A DNA stretch of 64,000 nt from Azohydromonas sediminis (lineage in GTDB: Bacteria; Pseudomonadota; Gammaproteobacteria; Burkholderiales; Burkholderiaceae_C): the NCBI RefSeq assembly GCF_003574675.1, contig NZ_QOAZ01000013.1, positions 25,035 through 89,034 on the forward strand. Direction: 5' to 3'. This document shows, one piece after another, positions 26,201 through 42,406 of this stretch. The position numbers and the translations under genes are program-made. Within the stretch, counting starts at the first letter, position 1, and the number at the start of each line of letters is the position of its first letter. The notes beneath the pieces are model-generated. The model saw only the letters and a list, made by a program, of their open reading frames with translations. It ran no database searches and was not told the origin of the DNA.

Positions 26201-27330
26201 GCGGCTACGCGCCGACGCAGGTCGGCCTGCGCATCGACCGCCTGCGCGCCGAGGGGCGTGAGTTGACTGGGGTCGTCGCCGGCGCGTCGCTGGCGTCCGG
26301 CGGCCTGTGGCGCATCACGGCCGCGGCCGACCGGCTGGCCGGCTACGCCGAGTGGCGCGCGAGCACGCCGTCGGCGCCGGGCGGCCTGCGCGCGCGGCTG
26401 ACGCACCTGGAGGTGCCAGCCACGGATGCGGCCCACGACGAGTCGCTGCTCAACCGCGCGCCGCGGCGCGTGCCGTCGCTCGACGTCGTCGTCGAGCGCT
26501 TCGTGCTCGACGGCAAGGCCCTCGGCCGTCTCGAGGTCGACGCGACCAACGTGCCGCTTGCCGACGGCAGCGGCGCGCACGAGTGGCGGCTCGGCAGGTT
26601 GCGGCTGTCCAACGACGCCGCGGTCCTGACGGCCACCGGCCGCTGGCGCCCTGCGGCCGGGCGCGACCCCGCGCGCATGACGGCCGACTTCGGGCTCGAG
26701 CTGGCCGATGCGGGCGCACTGCTCGACCGCCTCGGCTGGCCCGGCACGCTGCGCGGCGGCAAGGGGCGGCTGACGGGAGAGGTGTCGTGGCAGGGCTCGC
26801 CGCTGGCGCTGCACACGCCGTCGCTCGACGGCCGGCTGCGGCTGGCGCTGGGCAGCGGGCGCTTCCTGAGGGCCGACCCCGGCGCGGCGCGGCTGCTGTC
26901 GGTGCTCAGCCTGCAGTCGCTGCCGCGGCGGCTCGCGCTCGACTTCCGCGACGTGTTCCAGGACGGCTTCGCGTTCGAGGACGCGTCGGGCGACGTGACG
27001 ATCGCCGACGGCGTCGCACGCAGCAACAACCTGCGCCTGCGCGGGTTGCAGGCGGCGGTGCTGATGGAGGGGCAGGCCGACCTGTGGCAGGAGACGCAGG
27101 ACCTGCGCGTGATCGTCGTGCCCGAGATCAACGCCGGCACGGCGTCGCTGGTCTACTCGATCATCAACCCCGCCGTCGGGCTCGGCAGCTTCGTCGCGCA
27201 GCTGTTCCTGCGCCAGCCGCTGATGCAGGCGAGCACGCGAGAATTCCACGTCACCGGCAGCTGGAGCGACCCGAAGGTCGAGCGCGTCGTGCGCACGGCT
27301 GACGCCGCGCCGGCCACGCCGGCGCAGTGA
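23269..27330 (+). CDS. yhdP: YhdP family AsmA-like envelope protein
   Basis: A 1353-residue protein anchored by one N-terminal helix (about residues 25-47, FGVVFGAWSLLLIAWITLYW) with a very long periplasmic beta-rich domain of the YhdP/DUF3971-AsmA type, ending in the conserved NLRLRGLQAAVLMEGQADL, EINAGTASLVYSIINP and FHVTGSWSDPKVE segments. YhdP, TamB and YdbH bridge the periplasm to carry phospholipids to the outer membrane. ATG at 23269 is chosen because it precedes the membrane helix at a normal distance; a GTG at 23206 is also in frame. It is divergent from glnE and overlaps the nitrilase by a GTGA if that gene starts early. Confidence 0.9.
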   Translation: MSLPASRLDSDPAPPPLRTSWARVAARIAFGVVFGAWSLLLIAWITLYWGILPNARAWLPQLEVQASRALGAAVRIGDIRVESGAWVPTVELTDVVLLDRDQREVLRLPRVTAVPAVRSLLALEPQFQQLLVDGAQLELRRDALGRIRVAGFELGAQASTPVDSAALEWLLHQREVVVRAGRLRWVDELRAAPPLELDAVDVVVRNVGRRHEARLDATPPPAWGERFSLRARLAAPLLGPGDDWRRFGGEVYVDLPRIDGAELRRHVELPFEWSEGRGALRAWLQLERGRLAGATADVALESVSLRLAPTLAPLQLQQARGRLSVQRDARSWTLAARDFAFTDGDGGTWPAGQLRVVLQQRDDPSGPQPVTGGEFHADRLDLALMAAVAERLPLGEALRQLLDELQPQGIVEPLELRWDGPLDAPHQYRVKAVVRDLAVAAQPAPAADGAAVVGRPGWRGARIDLEATERSGRAQLSVADGALVLPGVFERPEVPLARFDARLEWQVQAQAAGAPPRVALQVRDARFANADARGRFEAQWHTGDGDGFGRGARLPGRLELSGSIDEGRAAAVARYLPLGLPASARSYVERAIRGGRLTQARFEVRGDLWDFPYADGVDGEFRIAGRVEGVDFAYVPDEPGWTSPWPAFRDVAGELEFRRATMTVRDASARFYGVAMRGVQATIADLAHTPVLQLDGTARGPAADLLRYLHASPVGAWLGDALAEATIDGVGELQLGLRVPLDDTARSAVRGTLALAGNDVRLVPSLPMLAAARGRVDFTHEGFAVRGASARVLGGDVTIDAGLGRDGVLRVAARGTARADGLRAATEIPALARVAAWLDGEAPYRLQIESRAGQAPAIEVTSDLVGLAVRLPAPLGKAANEALPLRYATSPLARAASGRDVDELTLTLGERVQARFEREGDGAQRRVRRGGIGVNEPAPWPAEGVAAVATLRELDTAAWQGVLDRAGGGDAAGVAMAGGYAPTQVGLRIDRLRAEGRELTGVVAGASLASGGLWRITAAADRLAGYAEWRASTPSAPGGLRARLTHLEVPATDAAHDESLLNRAPRRVPSLDVVVERFVLDGKALGRLEVDATNVPLADGSGAHEWRLGRLRLSNDAAVLTATGRWRPAAGRDPARMTADFGLELADAGALLDRLGWPGTLRGGKGRLTGEVSWQGSPLALHTPSLDGRLRLALGSGRFLRADPGAARLLSVLSLQSLPRRLALDFRDVFQDGFAFEDASGDVTIADGVARSNNLRLRGLQAAVLMEGQADLWQETQDLRVIVVPEINAGTASLVYSIINPAVGLGSFVAQLFLRQPLMQASTREFHVTGSWSDPKVERVVRTADAAPATPAQ

Positions 27331-27359
27331 CGCCCGCACACCCCGCGAAGGACCCGACG

Positions 27360-28178
27360 ATGAAGATCGCCGCGCTGCAGATGGTCTCGACGCCGAGCGT
27401 CGAGCGCAACCTGGCCGCCGCCGCCGGCCTGATCGCCGACGCCGCCCGCCAGGGGGCGGTGCTCGTCGCGCTGCCCGAGTACTTCTGCCTGATGGGCGCC
27501 GAGACCGACAAGCTGGCCTTCGCCGAGCCCGACGACGGCAGCGGCCGCGGCGGCCCGATCCAAGCGTTCCTGTCGGACCAGGCGCGCGCACACCGGCTGT
27601 GGATCATCGGCGGCACGCTGCCGATCCGCGAGCCGGGCCACCAGCGCGTGCGCAACGCCTGCTGCGTCTACGCGCCCGACGGCACGCGCGCGGCGCGCTA
27701 CGACAAGCTGCACCTGTTCGCGTTCGACAACGGCCGCGAGAGCTACGACGAGGCCCGCGTGCTCGAGCCGGGCGTCGAGCCGGTCACGGTCGTGGCCGCC
27801 GGGCTGCGCACCGGGCTGAGCGTGTGCTACGACCTGCGCTTTCCCGAGCTGTACCGCGCGATGACGTTCGGCGATACGACGCCGCTCGACCTCATCAGCG
27901 TGCCGGCGGCGTTCACGTGCACGACGGGGCGCGCGCACTGGGAGCTGCTGCTGCGCGCGCGCGCCGTCGAGAACCAGTGCCACGTGATCGCCGCCGCGCA
28001 GGGCGGCACGCACGAGAACGGCCGCCGCACCTGGGGCCACAGCATGATCGTCGACCCGTGGGGCGAAGTGCTCGCGGTGCGTGCCGAAGGCGAGGGCGTC
28101 GTGATCGCCGACATCGACGCCGAGCGCCAGCGGCAGGTGCGCCTGCAGCTGCCGGCGCTCGCGCACCGGCGGCTGTAG
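27360..28178 (+). CDS. Carbon-nitrogen hydrolase (Nit family)
   Basis: A 272-residue nitrilase-superfamily amidase. The catalytic Glu (LPEYFCLMG), Lys (RYDKLHLFAFD) and Cys (LSVCYDLRFPELYR) are all present, with a second Glu in HWELLLRARAVENQ. The closest functional type is Nit1/Nit2-like deaminated-glutathione amidase or omega-amidase; specificity is not decided. ATG at 27360 follows AAGGA at 27348; a GTG at 27327 would overlap the yhdP stop but has no better ribosome site. It follows yhdP in an operon as is common in Burkholderiales, often with tldD, which is absent here. Confidence 0.9.
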   Translation: MKIAALQMVSTPSVERNLAAAAGLIADAARQGAVLVALPEYFCLMGAETDKLAFAEPDDGSGRGGPIQAFLSDQARAHRLWIIGGTLPIREPGHQRVRNACCVYAPDGTRAARYDKLHLFAFDNGRESYDEARVLEPGVEPVTVVAAGLRTGLSVCYDLRFPELYRAMTFGDTTPLDLISVPAAFTCTTGRAHWELLLRARAVENQCHVIAAAQGGTHENGRRTWGHSMIVDPWGEVLAVRAEGEGVVIADIDAERQRQVRLQLPALAHRRL

Positions 28179-28186
28179 CACGTCGC

Positions 28187-30079
<1,893 letters not shown>

Positions 30080-30222
30080 GATGGGCCGCGCCGGCCGCGC
30101 GGCGCCATGCCCCTTCGGAGGGGGCGGCGGCAGGCGCGCGACGGCAGCCGGCGGGCGCCACCGGGGCCGCGGCAGCGCTGCTACGATGGCCGGTTCCGAG
30201 TCGTACGCAGCCCTTCCGAGCG

Positions 30223-35934
<5,712 letters not shown>

Positions 35935-35950
35935 GCGCGAGCCGCGACGG

Positions 35951-36502
35951 CTACATCGTCGTCGACGGGGCGGCCGCGCGCGGCTCGGGCAGCGACGTCA
36001 TCTGGCTGCGCGCGATCAGGTCGATCGCGCGGCACTGCAGCGCGACGGCGTCGTCGTGGTCGCCGCAGCGGTCGAGCACGTCGCTCACGCGCAGCAGCAC
36101 GGTGACCTCCCACGCCGGGTCGGCGCACTGGCGTGCGAGCGTGGCGGCCTCGAAGCCGTGGTCGCGCGCGCGGTCGCGCGCCGCGCGCGCCTCGGCGCGG
36201 TCCAGCGCCGGGTCCGTCGCCTGTTCGACCGCGAGCTCGGACAGGTCGCACAGCAGGTCGACGCTGGCGTCGACGCCGCCGAGCGTGCGCGCCCAGCGCA
36301 GCGCCTGCTGCAGGTAGCGTTCGGCGGCCGCGCCTTCGGCCAGCGCCCGGTAGCCGTGCCCGACCTGCGTCAGCGCACGCACCATGTCGACTGGGCGCTG
36401 GCGCGCCTCGGCCGCGTCGAGTGCGCGGATCGCGGCGTCGAGTGCAGCGTGCGCAGGAGCACGGCCCTCGGGGCGGGTCGGGGTCGGCGGCAAACCGGTC
36501 AT
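35951..36502 (-). CDS. Helical-repeat (TPR-like) hypothetical protein
   Basis: A 183-residue, alanine-rich, all-helical protein with TPR-like periodicity: ALTQVGHGYRALAEGAAAERYLQQALRWAR, then a helical pair containing ADPAWEVTVLLRVSDVLDRCGDHDDAVALQCRAIDLIA. The pattern resembles two to four tetratricopeptide units, a protein-interaction scaffold, with no catalytic motif. No signal peptide or membrane helix is seen. ATG at 36502 is the first in frame. It is convergent with uvrA (16 bp between stops). Function is not known. Confidence is reduced because the composition is extreme. Confidence 0.6.
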   Translation of the reverse strand: MTGLPPTPTRPEGRAPAHAALDAAIRALDAAEARQRPVDMVRALTQVGHGYRALAEGAAAERYLQQALRWARTLGGVDASVDLLCDLSELAVEQATDPALDRAEARAARDRARDHGFEAATLARQCADPAWEVTVLLRVSDVLDRCGDHDDAVALQCRAIDLIARSQMTSLPEPRAAAPSTTM

Positions 36503-36826
36503 GCGGTCACTCCGGGAAGGTTCGGCAGGGCGGACGCGGTGCGTCGACGAGCACGAGGCATGCTAGGCGCCGCCAGCGGCGTTGTCTTCCCGCGACCACG
36601 GGGGCGCCGCCGCCGCGCGCCGCGGCGATGCCAGGCGCGCCGCATCGTCGTGCATTCGGTCACGGCCGGTGCACCGCTGCCGGGCCGGCGCGCACCGGCG
36701 CGGCGCAGCGGGCAATGACGCGGCGCATCAAGGAAAACCACAGGCCGGAGTCGGCCGACGCGACCGGACAATCCCGGCCACCGTTCGGTTCCGATCCCCC
36801 TGTACCGCGAGATTCAGGAGACTGCC
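36503..36826. other. Intergenic region without a supported gene
   Basis: A 324-bp gap between the TPR-like gene and dctP (divergent). It must carry the dctP promoter, but no convincing -35/-10 pair was seen. A ribosome site CAGGAGA lies just before the dctP ATG. Short frames here have no family resemblance. The centre (36,590-36,720) is extremely GC-rich with several short palindromes of no clear meaning. Confidence 0.5.
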
Positions 36827-37846
36827 ATGCCTCTGTCGCACGCCCTTCGCTCGCTGGCCCTGGCCGGCCTCGTCGCTGTCGCCGGTCAGGCGTCGGCGCA
36901 AGTCACGCTGACGATGTCGTCGTGGGTGCCGCCGACGCACACGCTGACCGAGACGCAGAAGGCGTGGTGCGAGATGCTGGCGCAGAAGGCCGCCGGCAAG
37001 GTGCGCTGCAACCAGCTGCCGCGCGCCGTCGTCGCGGCACCGGGCACGTTCGACGCCGTGCGCAACGGCCTCGTCGACCTGTCGTTCACGGTCCACGGCT
37101 ACACGCCGGGGCGTTTCGTCACGACGCAGCTGGCCGAGTTCCCCTTCCTCGGCGACTCGGCCGAGGCCAACTCGGTCGCGTTCCAGCGCATCTACCAGAA
37201 GACGCCGGCGATGCAGGAAGAGCACAAGGGCGTCAAGGTGATCGCCGTGTTCACGCACGGGCCGGGCATCGTGTTCAACACCAAGCGGCCGATCACCAAA
37301 GTCGAGGACCTGTCGGGCCTGAAGTTCCGCGTCGGCGGCGGCATGGTCAACGAGATCAGCAAGGCGCTGGGCATGAACGTGACGCTCAAGCCCGCGCCCG
37401 AGAGCTACGAACTGCTGTCGACCGGCGTGATGGACGGCACGCTGTTCCCAGCCGAGTCGATCGAGGGCTTCAAGCTCGACAAGGTCGTCAAGTACGCGAC
37501 GCGCTTCCCGGGCGGGCTGTACAACACCAGCTTCGTGTTCATGATGAACGAGAACACGTACAACAACCTGCCGGCCGACGTGAAGAAGATCGTCGACGAG
37601 ATGTCGGGCGAGTTCGCCGCGCGCATGATCGGCCGCGGCTGGGACAAGGTCGACACGCGCGGCATGGCGTTCATGCAGGCCGCGGGCGTGCAGTTCACGA
37701 TGGCCGACGCCGCGTTCGTCAACGCCGTCAAGCAGCGCACCGCCGGTCTCGAGGACGCGTGGGCCAAGGCTGCCGAAGCCAAGGGCATGAAGGACCCGAA
37801 GAAGGCGCTGGCCGACTTCCGCGCCGAAATCAAGAAGCTGCAGTGA
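36827..37846 (+). CDS. dctP: TRAP transporter solute-binding protein (DctP)
   Basis: A 339-residue periplasmic substrate-binding protein of the DctP family, with a cleavable signal (MPLSHALRSLALAGLVAVAGQASAQ region). The family marks are visible: NGLVDLSFTVHGYTPGRF, the KFRVGGGMVNEISKALG helix after the EDLSGL turn and the conserved Arg in FRVGGG that binds carboxylates. It delivers an organic acid to the DctQM permease. Encoded upstream of dctQ and dctM in one operon, separated by two hairpins. The ligand is unknown; the neighbouring SMP-30 lactonase suggests a sugar acid. Confidence 0.93.
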   Translation: MPLSHALRSLALAGLVAVAGQASAQVTLTMSSWVPPTHTLTETQKAWCEMLAQKAAGKVRCNQLPRAVVAAPGTFDAVRNGLVDLSFTVHGYTPGRFVTTQLAEFPFLGDSAEANSVAFQRIYQKTPAMQEEHKGVKVIAVFTHGPGIVFNTKRPITKVEDLSGLKFRVGGGMVNEISKALGMNVTLKPAPESYELLSTGVMDGTLFPAESIEGFKLDKVVKYATRFPGGLYNTSFVFMMNENTYNNLPADVKKIVDEMSGEFAARMIGRGWDKVDTRGMAFMQAAGVQFTMADAAFVNAVKQRTAGLEDAWAKAAEAKGMKDPKKALADFRAEIKKLQ

Positions 37847-37853
37847 GCGATAC

Positions 37854-37912
37854 TGCCGGGTGCCGACCCGGCACCGCCTGATGCGAGCCGGCCCGCGGGC
37901 CGGCTCTTCGTT
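37854..37912 (+). terminator. Two hairpins between dctP and dctQ, second terminator-like
   Basis: The first, TGCCGGGT-gccg-ACCCGGCA (37854-37873), is an 8-bp perfect stem. The second, GAGCCGGCCC-gc-GGGCCGGCTC (37885-37906), is a 10-bp perfect stem followed by TTCGTT, a weak T-run. They sit in an operon, so partial termination or 3' protection of dctP mRNA would give more binding protein than permease. Confidence 0.65.
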
Positions 37913-37924
37913 GCTGCCCCTTCC

Positions 37925-38410
37925 GTGAGACCGCTGCTCCACACCCTGTGCGGCCTGCTGGCTGCCGTCGCGCTGTTCGCGATCATGGTGCTGACGTTCG
38001 CCGACGTCGGCGGGCGCAAGTTCCTGAGCACCTCGCTGCCGGGCGCGCTCGAGCTCACCGAGATCCTGATGGTGCTGGTGATCTTTGCCGGGCTGCCGCT
38101 GGTGTCGCTGCGCGGCGAGCACGTCACGTTCGACTCGCTCGACCCGTGGCTGCCGCCGGCCGTGCGGCGCGTGCAGCAGGCCGTCGTCGATCTGCTGTGC
38201 GCGGCGATGCTCGCGTTCATCGCGTGGCTGATGTGGAACAAGGCCGGCCAGCTCGCCGAATACGGCGACGTGACCGCGCGGCTGAAGATCCCGCTTGCGC
38301 CGTTCGTCTACGCGATGAGCGTGCTGTGCGCGGTGACGGCCTTCGTGCACCTGATGCTGCTGGCCAAACCGGTCGCACACCACCACGCCGGCGTCGACGA
38401 TACGGCGTGA
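37925..38410 (+). CDS. dctQ: TRAP transporter small permease (DctQ)
   Basis: A 161-residue membrane protein with four hydrophobic helices, the size and layout of DctQ. Recognisable parts are the first helix (LCGLLAAVALFAIMVLTFADVGGRKF) with the conserved ALELTEILMVLVIFAGLPL and the closing RLKIPLAPFVYAMSVLC. DctQ partners DctM and docks the binding protein. GTG at 37925 lies just after the terminator-like hairpin and gives the natural N-terminus. It precedes dctM by 28 bp. Substrate as for the system overall, unknown. Confidence 0.9.
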   Translation: MRPLLHTLCGLLAAVALFAIMVLTFADVGGRKFLSTSLPGALELTEILMVLVIFAGLPLVSLRGEHVTFDSLDPWLPPAVRRVQQAVVDLLCAAMLAFIAWLMWNKAGQLAEYGDVTARLKIPLAPFVYAMSVLCAVTAFVHLMLLAKPVAHHHAGVDDTA

Positions 38411-38438
38411 CGCGACACCGCCTTCAATCCACCGCACC

Positions 38439-39731
38439 ATGACGGAAGCGCTGATCGGATTCGCCGCCGTGTTCGTGCTCGCGCTGCTGCGCGTGCCGCT
38501 GGCGTTCGCGATGGGGCTCGTCGGCGTCGTCGGGCTCGCGCTGGTGCGCAGCTGGCCGGCGTCGCTGTCGAGCACCGCACTGGTGGTCTACGAGTCCGGG
38601 TTCGCGTACATCCTCAGCGTGATCCCGCTGTTCATCCTGATGGGCAACTTCGTCGCGCGCGCCGGGCTCGCGCACGAGCTGTACCGCGCCGCCTATTCGT
38701 TCATCGGTCACTTCCGTGGCGGACTCGCGCATGCCACCGTGATCTCGTGCGCCGGGTTCGGCGCGATCTGCGGCTCGTCGATCGCCACCGCCGCGACGAT
38801 GAGCCGCGTCGCGTACCCGTCGATGAAGAAGCTCGGCTACGCCGACTACCTCAGCGCCGGCGTGATCGCCGCCGGCGGGACGCTGGGGATCATGATTCCG
38901 CCGTCGACGATCCTCGTGATCTACGGCATCGTCACCGAGACCAACATCGGCAAGCTGTTCGCCGCCGGCGTGATCCCCGGCCTGCTGTGCGCGGCGCTGA
39001 TGATGGTGGCGATCATGGTCATCGTCTGGCGCGACCCCGCCGCCGGCCCGGCCGGCGAGCGCGCGAGCTGGCGCGAGCGCCTGCGTGCCGTCAAGGGCGT
39101 GTGGGGTGTCGCGCTGCTCGTCGTGATCGTGCTCGGCGGCATCTACGGCGGCGTGTTCACCGCCACCGAGGGCGCGGGCATCGGCGCCTTCGGCGCCTTC
39201 GTGTTCGCGTGGCTGCGGCGCACGCTGACGTGGCGCGTGCTGTTCGAGGTGCTCGTCGACAGCGCGCGCACGACGGCGATGCTGTTCACGATCCTGATCG
39301 CGGCGACGATGTTCGCGAACTTCATCAACATGACGTCGATGCCGTACGACCTGAAGGAGTGGATCCTTCACCTCGGGCTGCCGCCGCTGGCGATCGTCGG
39401 CGCGATGATGGTGATCTACATCCTGCTCGGCATGATCATGGAAGAACTCGCCATGGTGCTGCTGACGCTGCCGGTGTTCTTCCCGATCGTCGTCGGCCTC
39501 GGCTTCGACCCGGTGTGGTTCGGCGTGCTGATCGTGCTCGTCGTGCAGATCGGCCTGATCAGCCCGCCGGTCGGGCTGAACCTGTTCGTGCTGAACTCGC
39601 TGCTGCGCGACGTGCCGCTGACGCAGATCTACCGCGGCGTGTGGATGTTCGTCGCCGCGCTGATCGTCGCGCTGTTCCTGGTCCTCGAGTTCGCGCCGAT
39701 CGCGCTCTGGCTGCCCGGGTTCATGCGCTGA
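38439..39731 (+). CDS. dctM: TRAP transporter large permease (DctM)
   Basis: A 430-residue membrane protein with about twelve helices. DctM signatures are clear: GFGAICGSSIATAATMSRVAYP in the first half, GGTLGIMIPPSTILVIYG (substrate-site hairpin), GVFTATEGAGIGAFGAF, and the C-terminal LISPPVGLNLFVLNSL. It is the sodium-coupled carboxylate permease of the TRAP system. Encoded last in dctPQM and convergent with the SMP-30 lactonase (12 bp between stops). Confidence 0.93.
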   Translation: MTEALIGFAAVFVLALLRVPLAFAMGLVGVVGLALVRSWPASLSSTALVVYESGFAYILSVIPLFILMGNFVARAGLAHELYRAAYSFIGHFRGGLAHATVISCAGFGAICGSSIATAATMSRVAYPSMKKLGYADYLSAGVIAAGGTLGIMIPPSTILVIYGIVTETNIGKLFAAGVIPGLLCAALMMVAIMVIVWRDPAAGPAGERASWRERLRAVKGVWGVALLVVIVLGGIYGGVFTATEGAGIGAFGAFVFAWLRRTLTWRVLFEVLVDSARTTAMLFTILIAATMFANFINMTSMPYDLKEWILHLGLPPLAIVGAMMVIYILLGMIMEELAMVLLTLPVFFPIVVGLGFDPVWFGVLIVLVVQIGLISPPVGLNLFVLNSLLRDVPLTQIYRGVWMFVAALIVALFLVLEFAPIALWLPGFMR

Positions 39732-39743
39732 GTGCGGCGGCAT

Positions 39744-40643
39744 TCAGGGCCAGCCGGCGTGCGGCACGTCGACGCGCACGCTCCACAGCTGCGCCTCGCG
39801 CGCCGCGCTGCGCGCGTGCTCGTCGAAGTCGGGTGCGACGCACAGGAACAGCGTGCGGCCGTCGTCGCCGCCGAGCGCGCAGGCGAACACGCCGAGCGGC
39901 GCCGTCGACAGCGTCTGCACGATCTCGCCACCCTCGCGCACGCGCACGACGCGCTGGCCGATCGCGTCGGCGATCCATAGGCAGCCCTCGGCGTCGAGCG
40001 TGCAGCCGTCGGGCGCGATCGCCAGCTGGCCGAGCACGCCCATGAAGTCGGTCGCGGTGGGCAGCGGCGCGAACGTCGCCCAGTCGCGGCGCGGGCCGAG
40101 GCTGCCGTCGGGCGCGATGTCGAACGCCGAGACGCGGTTGCCGAAGCTCTCGCCGACGAGCAGCGTGCGCCCGTCGGGCGTGATCGCCGAGCCGTTCGGG
40201 AAGCACAGGTCTTCGGCAGCGGCGTGCACGCGGCCGTCGGGGTCGACGCGCGCGAGCGTCGCGCGCTGCGGCGGCGCGCCGCCCATCAGGTCGAAGCCGA
40301 AGTTGCCGACCCATGCGCGGCCCTGCGCGTCGACGACCATGTCGTTGCAGTGGCCGCCGGCGATGCCCGCGAGGTCGGCGTGCAACACCAGCGTGCCGTC
40401 GGGCTCGCGCCGCAGCAGCCTGCGGTCGCGCATCGAGACGACGAGCAGCCGCCCGTCGGGCAGCCAGCCGAGCCCCGACGGCTGCTGCGGCACCTCGGCG
40501 ACGGTCTCGACGCGGCCGGCGAGGTCGACCGTCACGACGCGGTGGGTGTAGAAGTCCGACAGCCACAGCCGCCCGTCGTGCCAGCGCGGCGCTTCGAGGA
40601 ACGAGAAGCCGCTCGCGAGCGGCGTGAAGGCGGGGGCGGTCAT
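39744..40643 (-). CDS. SMP-30/gluconolactonase family lactonase
   Basis: A 299-residue beta-propeller lactonase with the SMP-30 metal ligands: Glu18 in FLEAPRWHDGRLW, Asn near residue 99 in GGHCNDMVVDAQGRAWV, and the late DAEGCLWIADAIG. Conserved SWxxDG repeat turns are present throughout. It probably opens a lactone to an acid. Encoded convergent with the TRAP permease, so a pathway that imports or processes sugar acids is suggested, but no dehydrogenase lies beside it. Its relation to the other SMP-30 gene (146-1042) is family-level; they are not close copies. Confidence 0.88.
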   Translation of the reverse strand: MTAPAFTPLASGFSFLEAPRWHDGRLWLSDFYTHRVVTVDLAGRVETVAEVPQQPSGLGWLPDGRLLVVSMRDRRLLRREPDGTLVLHADLAGIAGGHCNDMVVDAQGRAWVGNFGFDLMGGAPPQRATLARVDPDGRVHAAAEDLCFPNGSAITPDGRTLLVGESFGNRVSAFDIAPDGSLGPRRDWATFAPLPTATDFMGVLGQLAIAPDGCTLDAEGCLWIADAIGQRVVRVREGGEIVQTLSTAPLGVFACALGGDDGRTLFLCVAPDFDEHARSAAREAQLWSVRVDVPHAGWP

Positions 40644-40691
40644 CGGCAGCCTCCGGGGTCTGGAGCGCCGACCGTAGCGCCGACGGGGACG

Positions 40692-41390
40692 TCAGCGCAC
40701 CGGGACAAACCCCGCCGCACCGCGCCGCCGCGCCCGCGCGACGAGCGCGCGCACCAGCCGCCAGCCGAGCAGCACGGCGACGATCGCGGCGTAGACGCCG
40801 ACCTCGGCAAAGTCGTTCTTGCCGGCGCGCATCCAGAAGAAGTGCAGCAGCGCGAGGGCCGCGACGGCGTAGACCGTGCGGTGCAGCGCCTGCCAGCGGC
40901 GTGCGCCGAGCGCGCGGATCGCGCGGTCGAACGAGGTCGCTGCCAGCGGCAGCATCAGCAGCAGCGCCGCGGTGCCGACGAGGATGAACGGGCGCTTGCC
41001 GATGTCGCGCACGAGGTCGGCAACGACGAGGCCCATGTCGAGCCACGCGTAGGCAAGCAGGTGCAGCAGCGCGTAGAAGAAGGCGACGAGCCCGAGCATG
41101 CGGCGCAGCCGCGCGAGCGACGGCAGCGACAGCGCCTGGCGCAGCGGCGTCACGGCGAGCGCGAGCACGAGGAAGCGCAGCGTCCAGTCGCCAGTGCCGC
41201 GGATCAGCGCCTCGGCCGGGTTGGCGCCGAGCGTGTTCGTCACGGCGCCGTGCAGCAGCAGCGCGAACGGCACGAGCGCGGCGGCGAGCAGCGCGGGCTT
41301 GACCGCGGCGTGGCGCAGCGCGGCGTCGACGCGCGCTGCGGCCGTGGGCCGGCCGCGTTCAGAAGAATTTGCGCAGGTCCATGCCGGCAT
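40692..41390 (-). CDS. msrQ: MsrQ heme-binding membrane subunit
   Basis: A 232-residue membrane protein with about six helices in the ferric-reductase-like/MsrQ family, holding heme-ligand His residues ([18 protein letters not shown]). MsrQ passes electrons from the quinone pool to MsrP for repair of methionine sulfoxide in periplasmic proteins. ATG at 41390 lies within the last codons of msrP (32-nt overlap); no other ATG or GTG is nearer, so coupling is likely. Encoded as msrP-msrQ directly after cytochrome c maturation genes. Confidence 0.88.
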   Translation of the reverse strand: MPAWTCANSSERGRPTAAARVDAALRHAAVKPALLAAALVPFALLLHGAVTNTLGANPAEALIRGTGDWTLRFLVLALAVTPLRQALSLPSLARLRRMLGLVAFFYALLHLLAYAWLDMGLVVADLVRDIGKRPFILVGTAALLLMLPLAATSFDRAIRALGARRWQALHRTVYAVAALALLHFFWMRAGKNDFAEVGVYAAIVAVLLGWRLVRALVARARRRGAAGFVPVR

Positions 41391-42354
41391 AGAGCTGCCC
41401 GACCTGGGCCTCGTAGCCGTTGAACATCAGCGTCGGGCGCTTGCGCTGCAGCAGCCCGTCCTCGCCGATGCGCCGCTCGGTGGCCTGGCTCCAGCGCGCG
41501 TGGTCGACGCGTGGGTTGACGTTGGAATAAAAGCCGTACTCGTGCGGTGCGGCGACGACCCAGCTCGTGGCCGGCTGCTTCTCGACGAAGCGGATCTTCA
41601 CCAGGCTCTTGCCGCTCTTGAAGCCGTACTTCCACGGCACGACCAGCCGCAGCGGCGCGCCGTTCTGGTTCGGCAGCACCTCGCCGTACAGGCCGAACGC
41701 GAGCAGCGTCAACGGGTGCATCGCCTCGTCGAGGCGCAGCCCCTCGACGTAAGGCCAGTCGAGCACCGACGAGCGCAGCCCGGGCATCTGCGCGCGGTCG
41801 GCGAGCGTGACGAACTCGACGTACTTCGCATTGCCGGTCGGCTCGGCGCGGCGGATCAGCTCCGACAGCGACCAGCCGACCCACGGGATCACCATCGACC
41901 AACCCTCGACGCAGCGCAGGCGGTAGACGCGCTCTTCCATCGGCGCGAGCTTCAGCAGCTCGTCGAGGTCCCAGACCTTCGGCTTGCCGACCTCGCCCTC
42001 GACGGCCACCGTCCACGGGCGCGTCTTCAGCCGGTGCGCGTGGCGCGCCGGGTCGGACTTGTCGGTGCCGAACTCGTAGAAGTTGTTGTAGGTCGTGACG
42101 TCGTCGTACGCGGTGAGCTTTTCCATCGTCACGGCACCGGCGACCTCGCTCTTCGCGCCGGGCAAGGCGGCGAGCCTGCCCGGCGGCTTCGCCATCGCGG
42201 CGCGCGCGTCGCGTGCCGCCCACAGCCCGAGCGAAGTGCCGGCTGCGGCGGTCGCCGCGGCCTGCAGCAGGCGGCGGCGCTGCTCGAACACGCGCCGCGG
42301 CGTGATCTCGGACGGTACCGGGTGGACGAAACCGCGGTCCTTCAGGGACTTCAT
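41359..42354 (-). CDS. msrP: MsrP molybdopterin methionine-sulfoxide reductase
   Basis: A 331-residue periplasmic molybdoenzyme that reduces free and protein-bound methionine sulfoxide. The twin-arginine signal is [15 protein letters not shown], so it is exported folded with cofactor. The Moco ligand Cys lies in [15 protein letters not shown]. Other family features are [16 protein letters not shown] near residue 90 and [14 protein letters not shown]. It pairs with MsrQ and likely protects the oxidised-protein pool in the envelope, in keeping with the peroxidase and other defence genes in the window. Confidence 0.94.
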   Translation of the reverse strand: MKSLKDRGFVHPVPSEITPRRVFEQRRRLLQAAATAAAGTSLGLWAARDARAAMAKPPGRLAALPGAKSEVAGAVTMEKLTAYDDVTTYNNFYEFGTDKSDPARHAHRLKTRPWTVAVEGEVGKPKVWDLDELLKLAPMEERVYRLRCVEGWSMVIPWVGWSLSELIRRAEPTGNAKYVEFVTLADRAQMPGLRSSVLDWPYVEGLRLDEAMHPLTLLAFGLYGEVLPNQNGAPLRLVVPWKYGFKSGKSLVKIRFVEKQPATSWVVAAPHEYGFYSNVNPRVDHARWSQATERRIGEDGLLQRKRPTLMFNGYEAQVGQLYAGMDLRKFF

Positions 42355-42406
42355 GCGTGCTCCGATCGGGCCGGCACGCCCAGATTCGCGCCAGCGGCGC
42401 CGGCCG

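Noticed and set aside
23383..27591. Very long open frame antisense to yhdP
   Set aside because: It mirrors a GC-rich gene, has Arg/Ala-rich low-complexity composition, no family motif and no ribosome site; the plus-strand protein is clear.
36499..36771. 90-codon minus-strand frame upstream of dctP
   Set aside because: Arg/Ala-rich composition, no ribosome site and no recognisable motif.
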